Positions 1 to 7,090 of a DNA stretch of 64,000 bases are shown here, in pieces. The number at the start of each line of letters is the position of its first letter. The first letter of the stretch is position 1. The notes beneath the pieces were generated by a model that searched no databases, was not told the DNA's origin, and was given only the letters and a program-made list of their open reading frames with translations. The DNA comes from Actinoplanes auranticolor (GTDB lineage Bacteria; Actinomycetota; Actinomycetes; Mycobacteriales; Micromonosporaceae), in assembly GCF_018332655.1 (NCBI RefSeq), contig NZ_BOQL01000026.1, positions 1-64,000 of the forward strand, written 5' to 3'. Made by a program: the position numbers and the translations under genes.

Positions 1-250
1 TCTCCTGCTGGAGTACTAGGTCCCCGACTTCGAGCCTGGAGTCGCCGTCGAGACCAAGCTCGACGGGGCGGTGGAGGTCCCGGCCGAGCCAATTGCCAAC
101 CCACGGAGCGCCCACACCGATGGTTGCCAAGAGCAGGGATACAACCGCGGCGGGCCAGGCGACCGGCTCGGGGAGGAACCAAGCAGCTGTCCCGACGAAA
201 ATCGCGGCCGTGAACGTAGCAAGGGTCAGTCGCCCTAACGCTGCTTGCAT
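1..250 (-). CDS. Partial membrane protein (N-terminal part, runs off the window)
   Basis: The frame is open from an ATG at 250 to the window edge, giving 83 residues without a stop. Two hydrophobic stretches (about residues 8-25 and 31-52), separated by a short Pro/Glu turn, suggest two transmembrane helices. A polar segment with several Asp, Glu and Arg residues follows, as at the start of a soluble domain. No family is recognised. There is no good ribosome binding site directly before the ATG, so the start is uncertain. Confidence 0.5.
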   Translation of the reverse strand, partial: MQAALGRLTLATFTAAIFVGTAAWFLPEPVAWPAAVVSLLLATIGVGAPWVGNWLGRDLHRPVELGLDGDSRLEVGDLVLQQE

Positions 251-640
251 GGGGCCATGGTAGTTGGGGCGTCCTGGGATTCTCCCGGCGAAGTATCTGA
301 GGGCCCGCGCCTGGTCGCTTCGCTGGGCGCACCCCGGCGGTTCGCGCCGATCTCAGGCGGCGAACCGCCGTGCGACGCGACGACGCTACGACCGAGGCAC
401 CACACCGGCGGCCTCGGCGCTCGACGCGTCCCGGCGCTGGGAGATGCGAGCTGCGGTCGACCGATTGCGTACGGCAATCCTTCGGCGGCACCGCAGCGGA
501 GACGTCCGGCGGGTCGGACCCCCGGACCATCCCGGCCAGTTCTCTGTCACCCACGCGATGTTCTGCAGCGCAAGTAGCCGGTGACATCGACCATCGGCGG
601 ATCTTGGTAGACCGACGCTGTCCGGAAGGCAGCGGCCCGT
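251..640. other. Intergenic stretch without a supported gene
   Basis: This 390-base stretch has short open frames in several directions, but their translations are Arg/Pro/Ser-rich and look like high-GC noise. No ribosome binding site with a plausible start, hairpin terminator or repeat was recognised. Confidence 0.4.
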
Positions 641-1033
641 TCAGATGGGATCTTTGGACCGCTCGATCCGGCGGATGACATGTCCGGTGGCGATCACCAT
701 GACCGGCCCCGGACCGACGGGAGGCAACCACGTCGCCGGGTCACCCAGCGCCGCATCCACCTCAGCATCCGTCATCCGCGGCGCACGCGGCTGGTCCTCG
801 TAGCGATCGGTAGGCACAAGGTCGATCAGATCCCGCTCGATCATGCTCCTGACGATGGCGGCGAAGCCGGGAATCAGCGGAGTGATAGCGGCGAGGTCGC
901 CGCTGAACCGCCAGATGCCGTTCTCCTCGCGGTGCCCGAGGTAGTCGCCGATGACCTGGTTGAGCCACGCCTCCTCGAGCGCGTTGACCAGGACCACGCT
1001 CTCCTCGCGGCTCAGTTCGTCCCAGATGCCCAT
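641..1033 (-). CDS. Hypothetical protein coupled to a PhyH-type dioxygenase
   Basis: A 130-residue soluble acidic protein of no recognised family. The N-terminal half is predicted helical (MGIWDELSREESVVLVNALEE opens it, minus its last residue for a domain start); the C-terminus is basic. Its ATG overlaps the stop of the upstream dioxygenase gene in an ATGA arrangement, which implies translational coupling and a joint role. The longer frame in this register, up to 1774, lies inside the dioxygenase gene and is not coding. Function unknown; the pairing with the dioxygenase is the only clue. Confidence 0.7.
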   Translation of the reverse strand: MGIWDELSREESVVLVNALEEAWLNQVIGDYLGHREENGIWRFSGDLAAITPLIPGFAAIVRSMIERDLIDLVPTDRYEDQPRAPRMTDAEVDAALGDPATWLPPVGPGPVMVIATGHVIRRIERSKDPI

Positions 1034-1716
1034 CAGCTGACCGTCTTGGCGGGCACGATCGTGGTTGCCATCATCCGGGGTTCCTCGTGACTGTTGGGCG
1101 CGGCGGCGTGCAAGGTGTCGCAGTGCATGACGAAGACGTCCCCGGGGCGTCCGCTCAGTTCGACGACGCGCAGGTCCACGTCGTCGATGCGGGTGCCCTC
1201 GGTGCCGGTGATGTACCGGGTGACCAGGTGGTGCGATCCGGTGACCACCAGCGTGCCCCCACCCCGCGCCGGCAGGTCGTGCAGGATCGTGAAGAGTTGG
1301 ACAGCGCGTAACGCCGGGCCGGGTTGCAGCGGGACGAAATCGTTGTGCCAGGCGGCACCGTCCGGCAGGGTCCACTGCCGGCCCGGGGAGGGAAAGGTTC
1401 CCAGGAGCCGGCCCCAGCGACGGGGTGGTTGCCAGCGACCGGCCCTGAGCAGATCGTCGAGGGCCCCGCGCACCGTGGCGCTGCCGAGCGCCTGGAACTC
1501 GGGCGTGTCGGTGACGGCGCGCAGGCCGGTGATCTGGCCGGCGGGCCAGGTCTGCCGACGGTCCCGGATGACTCCGTGGCTGCGGTGCAGGTGGTCCCAG
1601 ATCCGATCGACCATGGCGGCGGCTTCCGGCCCCGGGATCGCGCCGGGGAGGCGCAACATCCCGGTGCTCCGGAACGCGGCGAGCTGATCGTCGTCGAGCA
1701 GGGAAGAGGGGCGCAC
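1033..1716 (-). CDS. Phytanoyl-CoA dioxygenase (PhyH) family Fe/2OG oxygenase
   Basis: About 227 residues. A facial triad is visible: the HxD motif within WHNDF and a distal His in the segment MHCDTLHAAAPNSH, with a downstream Arg (EEPRM) suited to binding 2-oxoglutarate. PhyH-family enzymes hydroxylate small molecules using iron, oxygen and 2-oxoglutarate; the substrate cannot be read from sequence. I chose the GTG at 1716, just before the conserved 'LLDDDQLAAFRSTG' start. A TTG at 1734 is an alternative, and neither has a strong ribosome binding site. The gene lies 92 bases downstream of an SMR exporter and overlaps the next small gene, so the three probably form an operon. Confidence 0.8.
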   Translation of the reverse strand: MRPSSLLDDDQLAAFRSTGMLRLPGAIPGPEAAAMVDRIWDHLHRSHGVIRDRRQTWPAGQITGLRAVTDTPEFQALGSATVRGALDDLLRAGRWQPPRRWGRLLGTFPSPGRQWTLPDGAAWHNDFVPLQPGPALRAVQLFTILHDLPARGGGTLVVTGSHHLVTRYITGTEGTRIDDVDLRVVELSGRPGDVFVMHCDTLHAAAPNSHEEPRMMATTIVPAKTVS

Positions 1717-1808
1717 CGACCCATGGTGAGTCAACCCGGCGGAAATCTCGCGAGCATTTCGGCGGCGGCCCCAACCAGGCGGCGGCCCAACCAGGCGGTG
1801 AAAGAGAC

Positions 1809-2123
1809 TCAGTGGCTGGCCTTGAGCCCGATCACCCCACCAATGATCATGACGAGAAAGACGATCTTCATCGCTGAGGCCGGCTCCTCGCCGGTAGCCA
1901 TCGCATAAGCGACAGTCAGCGCCGCCCCAATCCCCACCCACACCGCGTAGGCGGTACCGACCGGCAGGGTGCGCATCGCATACGCCAGACCAGCCATGCT
2001 CGCGACGATCCCGACGAGGAACACCACCGACGGCACGAGCCGGGTGAACCCCTGCGTCTTACCCAGCGCCGTGGCCCAGACCGCTTCGAACACGCCGGAC
2101 AGCACGAGAATGAACCAGGACAT
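1809..2123 (-). CDS. sugE: SMR-family exporter, guanidinium (Gdx/SugE) type
   Basis: A 104-residue, four-helix small multidrug resistance protein. The N-terminus MSWFILVLSGVFEAVWA carries the conserved membrane Glu (residue 13) that couples proton exchange to export. The later motif LPVGTAYAVWVGIGA is typical of the SugE/Gdx subgroup, whose characterised members export guanidinium. The ATG is preceded by GGGAG about 9 bases upstream. No guanidine riboswitch was recognised in the leader. The subgroup assignment rests on similarity to the known signature; substrate specificity is inferred. Confidence 0.85.
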   Translation of the reverse strand: MSWFILVLSGVFEAVWATALGKTQGFTRLVPSVVFLVGIVASMAGLAYAMRTLPVGTAYAVWVGIGAALTVAYAMATGEEPASAMKIVFLVMIIGGVIGLKASH

Positions 2124-2254
2124 CGAAATCTCCCGCGTGCCGTCTTGTCGCTGACCGGGTACGGCACCCTCGTCCGGGAGCTCGGTTGAACTCTGCCCCC
2201 AACCTGACATACCCGCCCGTACGGCGCAATGTTGCCTCGATCACCGGACGGGGC

Positions 2255-2950
2255 TCACACCACGTACGGGTGCCACGGGAAGCGGACCGCGATCGTCGGG
2301 TCGTCCTCCAGGAAGGCCACGAACGCCCGGACCACCTCGTCGACGTTGACCACCTCCGCGCGGAAGTGCTTCTCCGGTCCGCCGTCCCGCCGTTCCAGCA
2401 CGTACCAGCCCGGCCGGGTCCCCGCCCACGTGCCGTACGCCGCCTGGATGTACCAGCCGTCCACCCGCTTCAGCACCGCGTAGTGGTTGTCCGCCGACAG
2501 CCGCACCAGCTCCCGGCGTACCAGCTCGCCGTCCGGGTCCCGCAGGGCCCGGCCCCGGGTGGAGGTCAGCTCGAACCGCCACGCCGCGCCGGCCGGGGTC
2601 CGCAGCCGGTTGTCCTGCGGGTCGTAGCAGTTGAGCCCGTGCTCACCGGCCAGCCCCGCGGCCCAGGCCGAGACCTCCTCGCTGCGGCGCCACACCATCG
2701 GGAAGTACACCAGCGGGCCGCGGGCCTCGTTGAGCAGCGGGCCGGTCGACCACGGGCTGTCCTCACCCGCGTCGGTGCCGATGTCCGGGTAGCGGTCCAG
2801 CAGCGCCCGCACATAGGCCGCGATGCGCGCCGTCGGCTCCACGCGGTCGGGCGACCCCACGTAGCGGTCGTACAGCTGCTTGAACTCGGCCGCCGCGGCG
2901 AGGTCGTCCGCCGGCCGGTCGCCGTCCCACACCGCGAGGTCGTATGACAT
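2255..2950 (-). CDS. Conserved hypothetical protein, 231 residues
   Basis: Begins MSYDLAVWDGDRPADD, a start I recall from a family of uncharacterised actinobacterial proteins, and is soluble and acidic with many Trp, Tyr and Arg residues. There is no signal peptide or membrane segment and no catalytic motif that I recognise. It is followed 12 bases upstream on the same strand by a methyltransferase gene, so the two may be cotranscribed. Members of this family can sit near polymorphic-toxin immunity genes, but nothing here supports that role. Confidence 0.75.
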   Translation of the reverse strand: MSYDLAVWDGDRPADDLAAAAEFKQLYDRYVGSPDRVEPTARIAAYVRALLDRYPDIGTDAGEDSPWSTGPLLNEARGPLVYFPMVWRRSEEVSAWAAGLAGEHGLNCYDPQDNRLRTPAGAAWRFELTSTRGRALRDPDGELVRRELVRLSADNHYAVLKRVDGWYIQAAYGTWAGTRPGWYVLERRDGGPEKHFRAEVVNVDEVVRAFVAFLEDDPTIAVRFPWHPYVV

Positions 2951-2961
2951 TGCGCAAGACT

Positions 2962-3603
2962 TTACCCAGTGCCGGGCCGGATGGCGGTGCCCCGGATGTG
3001 CGGGGCCGCCAGGCTGCTCGGTCCGGCCGGCGGAAAACGGAACTGTTCGAGCTGAACGATGACGAATCCGGCAGCGACGATGGCGGTGGCCGTGTCCCGG
3101 CCGGTGTGGCAGCCGCCGAACAGTCGCGGCCACAGCGTCGCGTCGGCCAGCCGCTGAGCGCGGCGCATCATGCCCGGCTCGTGCGCGGCGACGTGCTCGA
3201 AGAACCGCAGCTGCCCATCCGGGCGCAGCACCCGCCGGATCTCGGCCAGCGCCGCACCCTGGTCCGGCACCGAGCACAACACCAGCCCGGCCACCGCGGC
3301 GTCGAACCCGCCGTCCGCGCCGGGCAGGTGCTCGGCCAGACCTTCGACAACCTTCACCGGTACGGGGGCCCGCCGCGCGGCAACCGCAGCGGCGGCCCGC
3401 AGCCGCGGCTCCGGCTCGACCGCCACCACCTCGGTGACCTCGGCGGGGTAGTGCGCGAACGTGAGCCCGTTGCCCGCCCCGACCTCCACCACCCGCCCCG
3501 ACAACCCGGCCACCAGCGCCTGCCGCTCGTCGGCCATGCCCGCGCGGTCCATGACGACGCTCAGCCGTTCGTAGACCCGCGCGAACACCGGATGCGACGT
3601 CAC
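2962..3603 (-). CDS. Class I SAM-dependent methyltransferase
   Basis: 213 residues. The SAM-binding motif I is VVEVGAGNGLTFAHY (about residues 38-52). The acidic residue ending strand 2 is in VVAVEPEP, and motif IV is around FDAAVAGLVLCSVPD. The post-motif segment LRPDGQLRFFEHV is typical of UbiE/METTL7-like small-molecule methyltransferases. Substrate unknown. The start overlaps the stop of the upstream endonuclease/phosphatase-family gene by four bases, so the two are translationally coupled. Confidence 0.85.
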   Translation of the reverse strand: MTSHPVFARVYERLSVVMDRAGMADERQALVAGLSGRVVEVGAGNGLTFAHYPAEVTEVVAVEPEPRLRAAAAVAARRAPVPVKVVEGLAEHLPGADGGFDAAVAGLVLCSVPDQGAALAEIRRVLRPDGQLRFFEHVAAHEPGMMRRAQRLADATLWPRLFGGCHTGRDTATAIVAAGFVIVQLEQFRFPPAGPSSLAAPHIRGTAIRPGTG

Positions 3604-4358
3604 GGTCCCTCCAGCACGGCCAGTTCAGCTGTCACGCCGAAGTGATCGCCGGCCCAGACCCCGTCCGACGGCTCGTCGAAGACGCGCTCGCAGGAGGTGA
3701 TGCGCAGCGGATTGACCGGCGAGAAGGTGTCACCTCCGGGTCCGGGCGCCCACGCGTCCCGGTAGGCGACACTGCACCCGTCGAGCGACTGCCGCCCGGT
3801 GAGGAACCGGATGCCTGCCGACTCCGGCTCGGCGTCGAAGTGACCCAGCAGCACCACGTGCGCCGGGCGCCGGCGGTGCCGCTCCTCGACGTACCGGGCG
3901 GTGGCGACCGCCTGCAGTTCGCGTTCGTGTTCGTAGCCCAGCCACGGCGACGGCTTGTGGTGCGCGAGCAGCACGGGGCCGATCGGCGCCGGAACATCGA
4001 TCTCCGCGCAGGCGAGCCGCCCGGTCAGCTCGGCGGGATCGACGCGGTCGGTGACGCGCAGGTGTCGCTCCTCGTGCCGGTGGACGGGCCAGCGACTGGC
4101 GATGGAACAGCCGGACCCGTCGGCCTCGCGCCCGGCCTGGTGCCGGACGTGGTAATACGCGCCGAGCAGGTCGGTGACCTGGTCGTAGTCGTCGGTCACC
4201 ACGGCCTCCTGAAAAGCGACGATATCCGGGTCGAGACGCCGAAGACCTTCGATCAGCACGGTACGGCGGCGAGCCCAGTCCCCGTGCCGGTTCCACAGGT
4301 TCATCGTCAGCACCCGGACGCTGCTGACGGCACCCTCTACCGTGGACCCGTTCGTCAC
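3600..4358 (-). CDS. Endonuclease/exonuclease/phosphatase (EEP) family protein
   Basis: 252 residues with the EEP fold signature: MNLWNRHGDW near the start (metal/catalytic Asn), DPDIVAFQEAV (metal-binding Glu), and a later GHFDAEPES where family members usually have GDFN. The C-terminal catalytic His is in DHFGVTAEL. The Asn-to-Asp change in the GHFD motif is mild. Relatives cleave phosphodiesters or phospholipids, and the substrate is not predictable. There is no signal peptide, so it is cytoplasmic. It is coupled to the downstream methyltransferase by an ATGA overlap. Confidence 0.82.
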   Translation of the reverse strand: MTNGSTVEGAVSSVRVLTMNLWNRHGDWARRRTVLIEGLRRLDPDIVAFQEAVVTDDYDQVTDLLGAYYHVRHQAGREADGSGCSIASRWPVHRHEERHLRVTDRVDPAELTGRLACAEIDVPAPIGPVLLAHHKPSPWLGYEHERELQAVATARYVEERHRRRPAHVVLLGHFDAEPESAGIRFLTGRQSLDGCSVAYRDAWAPGPGGDTFSPVNPLRITSCERVFDEPSDGVWAGDHFGVTAELAVLEGP

Positions 4359-4396
4359 GACCCCACCGTACCGAGCGTCAGGATGAGGTCCCGGTC

Positions 4397-4927
4397 TTGC
4401 GCAGCGAAGTTCTGTTCCTCGGCGGCCGGGCCGGCGTCGGCAAGACCAGCGTCGGCACCGAGATCCACGTGCAGTTGTCCGCCCGGCACGTGCGGCACGG
4501 CCTGATCGAGGGCGACAACCTCGATCTCGCCTACCCGCCGCCGTGGGAGCATGGCCTGGCCGAACGTAACCTGGCCGCGATGTGGGCCAACTACCGCGTC
4601 CTCGGCTACCGGCGGCTCATCTACACCAACACGGTGAGCGTCCGCTTCGTCGACGCGCTCACCGCGGCGATGGGCGACGATCCGCGGGTCACCGCGGTGC
4701 TGCTGACCGCCGACGACCGTACGGCGCGGCAGCGGCTGGCCCGGCGCGAGATCGGCACCGCGCTGCAGCGTCACATCGAACGCAGCGACCTCGCCGCGCG
4801 TGAGCTGGCGGAGCTCAGCCCGCCGTGGGTGCACCGGATCCGCACCGACGACCGTCCGGTCGCCGACCTCGCCGCCGAGATCATCGAGCTGACCGGCTGG
4901 ACCGGCGCGGGCCCGGATCAGGCGTGA
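4397..4927 (+). CDS. P-loop NTPase/kinase-like protein
   Basis: 176 residues with a Walker A motif GGRAGVGKTS at residues 9-18 and a short ATP-kinase-like fold. The LIEGDNLD segment could be the Walker B/substrate acid and RQRLARREIG the LID-type arginines. Similar small actinobacterial proteins are annotated as AAA or adenylylsulfate-kinase-like. The start is a TTG with GAGG about 9 bases upstream. Its last 47 bases overlap the 3' end of another P-loop kinase gene on the opposite strand. Confidence 0.75.
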   Translation: MRSEVLFLGGRAGVGKTSVGTEIHVQLSARHVRHGLIEGDNLDLAYPPPWEHGLAERNLAAMWANYRVLGYRRLIYTNTVSVRFVDALTAAMGDDPRVTAVLLTADDRTARQRLARREIGTALQRHIERSDLAARELAELSPPWVHRIRTDDRPVADLAAEIIELTGWTGAGPDQA

Positions 4928-5411
4928 GCGCCGGCGGCAGCAGCGCTTCCAGCTGCCGGACGACCTCGTCGACCGGGGCGGTCGCGTCGATCTCCGCGGT
5001 CGCGGTGGCCCGCAGCAACGGTTCCACGTGGGCCAGGTGGTCGAGGACGGCCGCGCGTTCCGCCGGGCTCTTGCCGTACGGGTTGTCGGTGCGCGCCGCG
5101 ATCCGGGCCAGCAGCACCTCCGCCGGTGCGCTCAGCAGCACGACGTGGTCGAACGAGGCATAGAAGTCGCCCTGGTTGGACTTGCAGCCGGCCACGAACA
5201 GCTCGCCCGGTTCCCGCAGCAACGCCGTCAGCTCGGGCTCGCGCCAGATCCAGTCGGCCGAGCCGTCGGGCAGCGTCACCCAGCGGCTCCACCGGTCGGT
5301 GTCCGTGTCGACCGTGCGGTGCCCCCGCGCCTCCAGGGCCCGCAAGGCCGTGGACTTGCCCGTCCCCGACATGCCGGTGATCAGAATCTTCGCAGTGGAC
5401 CGCGGGCTCAT
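4881..5411 (-). CDS. P-loop nucleotide kinase-like protein
   Basis: 176 residues. Walker A is GMSGTGKSTALRAL (about residues 13-26), followed by a DTDTDRW acidic segment typical of shikimate- or gluconate-kinase-like substrate binding. The likely LID region is AARTDNPYGKSPAER, which is repeatedly seen in actinobacterial 'AAA family ATPase' kinases of this size. Substrate unknown. It converges with, and its 3' end overlaps, the kinase-like gene on the plus strand. Confidence 0.8.
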   Translation of the reverse strand: MSPRSTAKILITGMSGTGKSTALRALEARGHRTVDTDTDRWSRWVTLPDGSADWIWREPELTALLREPGELFVAGCKSNQGDFYASFDHVVLLSAPAEVLLARIAARTDNPYGKSPAERAAVLDHLAHVEPLLRATATAEIDATAPVDEVVRQLEALLPPALTPDPGPRRSSRSAR

Positions 5412-5443
5412 GGGGCGAGGATACGAGGCGTTAGCGTGGTCCG

Positions 5444-6058
5444 GTGACGGTGCTGAGCAGTCTCGGGTCCTTCGTCGTCGTGGTCGGGCTGCTCACGCTG
5501 ACCCCGGGCATGGACACCGCGCTCATTGTGCGTACCGCTGCCGTCGGCGCCCCGCGCCGCGCCTGGGGTGTCGTGCTCGGCATCCAGAGCGGCACCCTGG
5601 TCTGGGGTCTGCTCACCTCGGCCGGCATCACGGCCCTGCTGACCGCCTCGCGGCTCGCCTACGACGTCCTGCGGTGGGCCGGCGCCTGCTACCTGATCTG
5701 GATGGGCCTGTCCATGCTGTGGGCCGCCCGCCGTCACCGGGCCGAGCCGCTCGTCGTCGCGGAGGCGCCGGGATTCCGGCGCGGGCTGCTGACCAACCTG
5801 CTCAACCCCAAGATGGGCGCGTTCTACGTCGCCCTGCTGCCGCAGTTCATCCCGCCGGGCGTGTCCCCGCTGGCTTTCGGGGTGCTGCTGACCTGCGTCC
5901 ACATCATGCTGGGCACCGCCTGGTCGGCCGTCCTGGTCGGGCTCGCGCACCGGCTGCGGGCCCTGCTGCGGCGGCCGGCGGCCCGTCGCCTGCTGGACCG
6001 GATCACCGGAACCGTGATCACCGCCTTCGGGCTGCGGCTCGCGCTGAGCAGCAGCTGA
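5444..6058 (+). CDS. LysE/RhtB-family amino-acid exporter
   Basis: 204 residues, about six hydrophobic helices. The signature LTPGMDTALIVRTA near residues 18-31 and the mid-protein LLTNLLNPKMGAFYVALLPQ are hallmarks of the LysE/RhtB translocators that export amino acids such as homoserine, threonine or lysine. GTG start. Its exact substrate is unknown. The gene is single and divergent from the kinase gene, with 32 bases between the starts. Confidence 0.88.
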   Translation: MTVLSSLGSFVVVVGLLTLTPGMDTALIVRTAAVGAPRRAWGVVLGIQSGTLVWGLLTSAGITALLTASRLAYDVLRWAGACYLIWMGLSMLWAARRHRAEPLVVAEAPGFRRGLLTNLLNPKMGAFYVALLPQFIPPGVSPLAFGVLLTCVHIMLGTAWSAVLVGLAHRLRALLRRPAARRLLDRITGTVITAFGLRLALSSS

Positions 6059-6065
6059 GCGGCCG

Positions 6066-6580
6066 CTAGCCGTCGGCCCGCCACACCTGCCGGGGTGCGA
6101 AGCCGTCCCGCGCAGCCAGTGCTCGGTGTAGACGATGCGGTCGGCCGGGATGACCACCAGCGGTCCGGTCGGCGGGTCGTCCAGCGACCGGGACCGTTCC
6201 ACGTGGTCGGACTGCCAGCGCACCGCCGGCCAGTACCCGGCGAAGTCCGGGTCCGCCGCGGTCAGCACCCGGGCCCGCCCGAAGATCTGCGCTCCGCGGC
6301 TGCTGGCCTGGCCCGCCAGCGGGGCGAAGACGCCGACCGAGACCCGCGGGTCGGCGGCGATGTTGCGCAGCTTCGGCGAGCCGGCCGCCGCGGTGAACAG
6401 CAGCGTGAAGTCCAGGTGGAAGTAGCGCACCGGGGTGGCCAGCGGCCCGGCCGGTCCCGCCGTGGCCAGCACGCACATGTTCTGCGACGACAACAGGTTC
6501 AGCAGGCGTTCCTCGAGGCGGGGGCGGTCGAGGCGGGCGGTGGGCGGCGGGCCGGCCAGCCAGGGGTTGGTCACGGGCAT
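6066..6580 (-). CDS. PPOX-class (FMN split-barrel) oxidase-like protein with a probable 3' frameshift
   Basis: From the ATG at 6580 the protein reads as a pyridoxamine-5'-phosphate-oxidase-like split barrel of about 160 residues: NMCVLATAGPAGPLATPVRYF, then FTLLFTAAAGSPKLRNI and DPRVSVGVFAPLAGQ. After RIVYTEHWLR (near 6112) this frame stays open for another 700 bases antisense to the exporter gene. The neighbouring frame instead gives a natural end, RDGFAPRQVWRADG, with a TAG at 6066. An extra CG in CTGCGCGGGAC (a net change of 2 bases) explains this. The gene is either a recent pseudogene or carries a sequencing error. Members of the family bind FMN or F420. Confidence 0.7.
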
Positions 6581-6582
6581 GA

Positions 6583-6700
6583 GTGATCCTGGCCGATCAG
6601 CGGGAGCAGAGTCGACAGGTCGTCCACCGCCAGCTCCGGCACGTGGGTGTCCGGGTCGTCGCGGTACGCCGCCGCCGACGGATAGCCGCAACAAGGGTCG
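6583..6700 (-). pseudogene. Orphan C-terminal coding fragment, possibly of the broken HAD gene
   Basis: On the minus strand this stretch reads as a coherent protein end, GYPSAAAYRDDPDTHVPELA then VDDLSTLLPLIGQDHSCP and stop, directly before the PPOX gene. It has no start of its own. It lies just beyond a truncated HAD gene and a strong hairpin, so it may be what remains of that gene's 3' end after a deletion. This is an inference; the origin of the fragment is not certain. Confidence 0.35.
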
Positions 6701-6730
6701 CAGTGCGCCCGACCTCGTGGGGCGCACTGC
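6700..6730 (-). terminator. Hairpin, 11-bp perfect stem with 9-base loop
   Basis: GCAGTGCGCCC at 6700-6710 pairs exactly with GGGCGCACTGC at 6720-6730. On the minus strand it follows the truncated HAD gene and is itself followed by a CCCTTGTT stretch. It could act as an intrinsic terminator for the phosphoribosyltransferase/HAD pair. Confidence 0.5.
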
Positions 6731-6757
6731 CCGCCGAGCGGAGCGAGGCCATTCAGC

Positions 6758-7090
6758 TCAGCCGCGCTCGCGCAGAGTGGCCAGCACCGTCAGGACGCCG
6801 GGCCGTGGTGTGCGGACCGTGGCCGCCCCGGCGAGCTGGACCGCCGTGGCCGCGTCGAGCGCGGCCGGCGTGGGGGTGACGCCGCAGCGCTGGGCGACGG
6901 CTTGCAGGGTGGCTCTGGTGTCGCCGAAGGCGCCGGTCGCCCGCTCGCGGAACGTGGCCGCCATCGTCGTGGCGAAGGCGTCCGCCGGCATCCCGAGGGC
7001 CGCCGCGGTCGCAGCGAAGGAGGCCAGCCGGCCGGCCTCGGCGGACGGGTCGGTCAGCGTGCCGAAGAAGTCGAAGACGACGGCTTTCAT
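6758..7090 (-). CDS. Truncated HAD-superfamily hydrolase
   Basis: 110 residues. The N-terminus MKAVVFDFFGTLTDPSA has the HAD nucleophile motif DxxGT (Asp7, Phe8). A helical cap follows, and the protein stops after TPRPGVLTVLATLRERG, just where motif II (the Ser/Thr strand) should come. Motifs II, III (Lys) and IV (Asp-Asp) are missing, while family members are near 210 residues. It is therefore probably inactive. It overlaps the upstream phosphoribosyltransferase gene by four bases, so it would still be translated. Confidence 0.7.
   Translation of the reverse strand: MKAVVFDFFGTLTDPSAEAGRLASFAATAAALGMPADAFATTMAATFRERATGAFGDTRATLQAVAQRCGVTPTPAALDAATAVQLAGAATVRTPRPGVLTVLATLRERG

Noticed and set aside
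251..640. Possible genes in the first intergenic region
   Set aside because: Several frames up to about 110 codons exist, but none has a ribosome site, a recognisable product or low-entropy codon use in keeping with its neighbours.
2124..2254. Guanidine riboswitch in front of the SMR exporter gene
   Set aside because: Two ACGR-like tetramers (TACGGG, GGACGAGG) occur in the leader, but no pair of hairpins closes them and no guanidine-I-like conserved blocks were found. A covariance-model search would settle it.
5408..6727. 439-residue minus-strand ORF
   Set aside because: Only the first part is a real gene (PPOX family). The rest is antisense to the LysE-type exporter and is open because of a likely frameshift.
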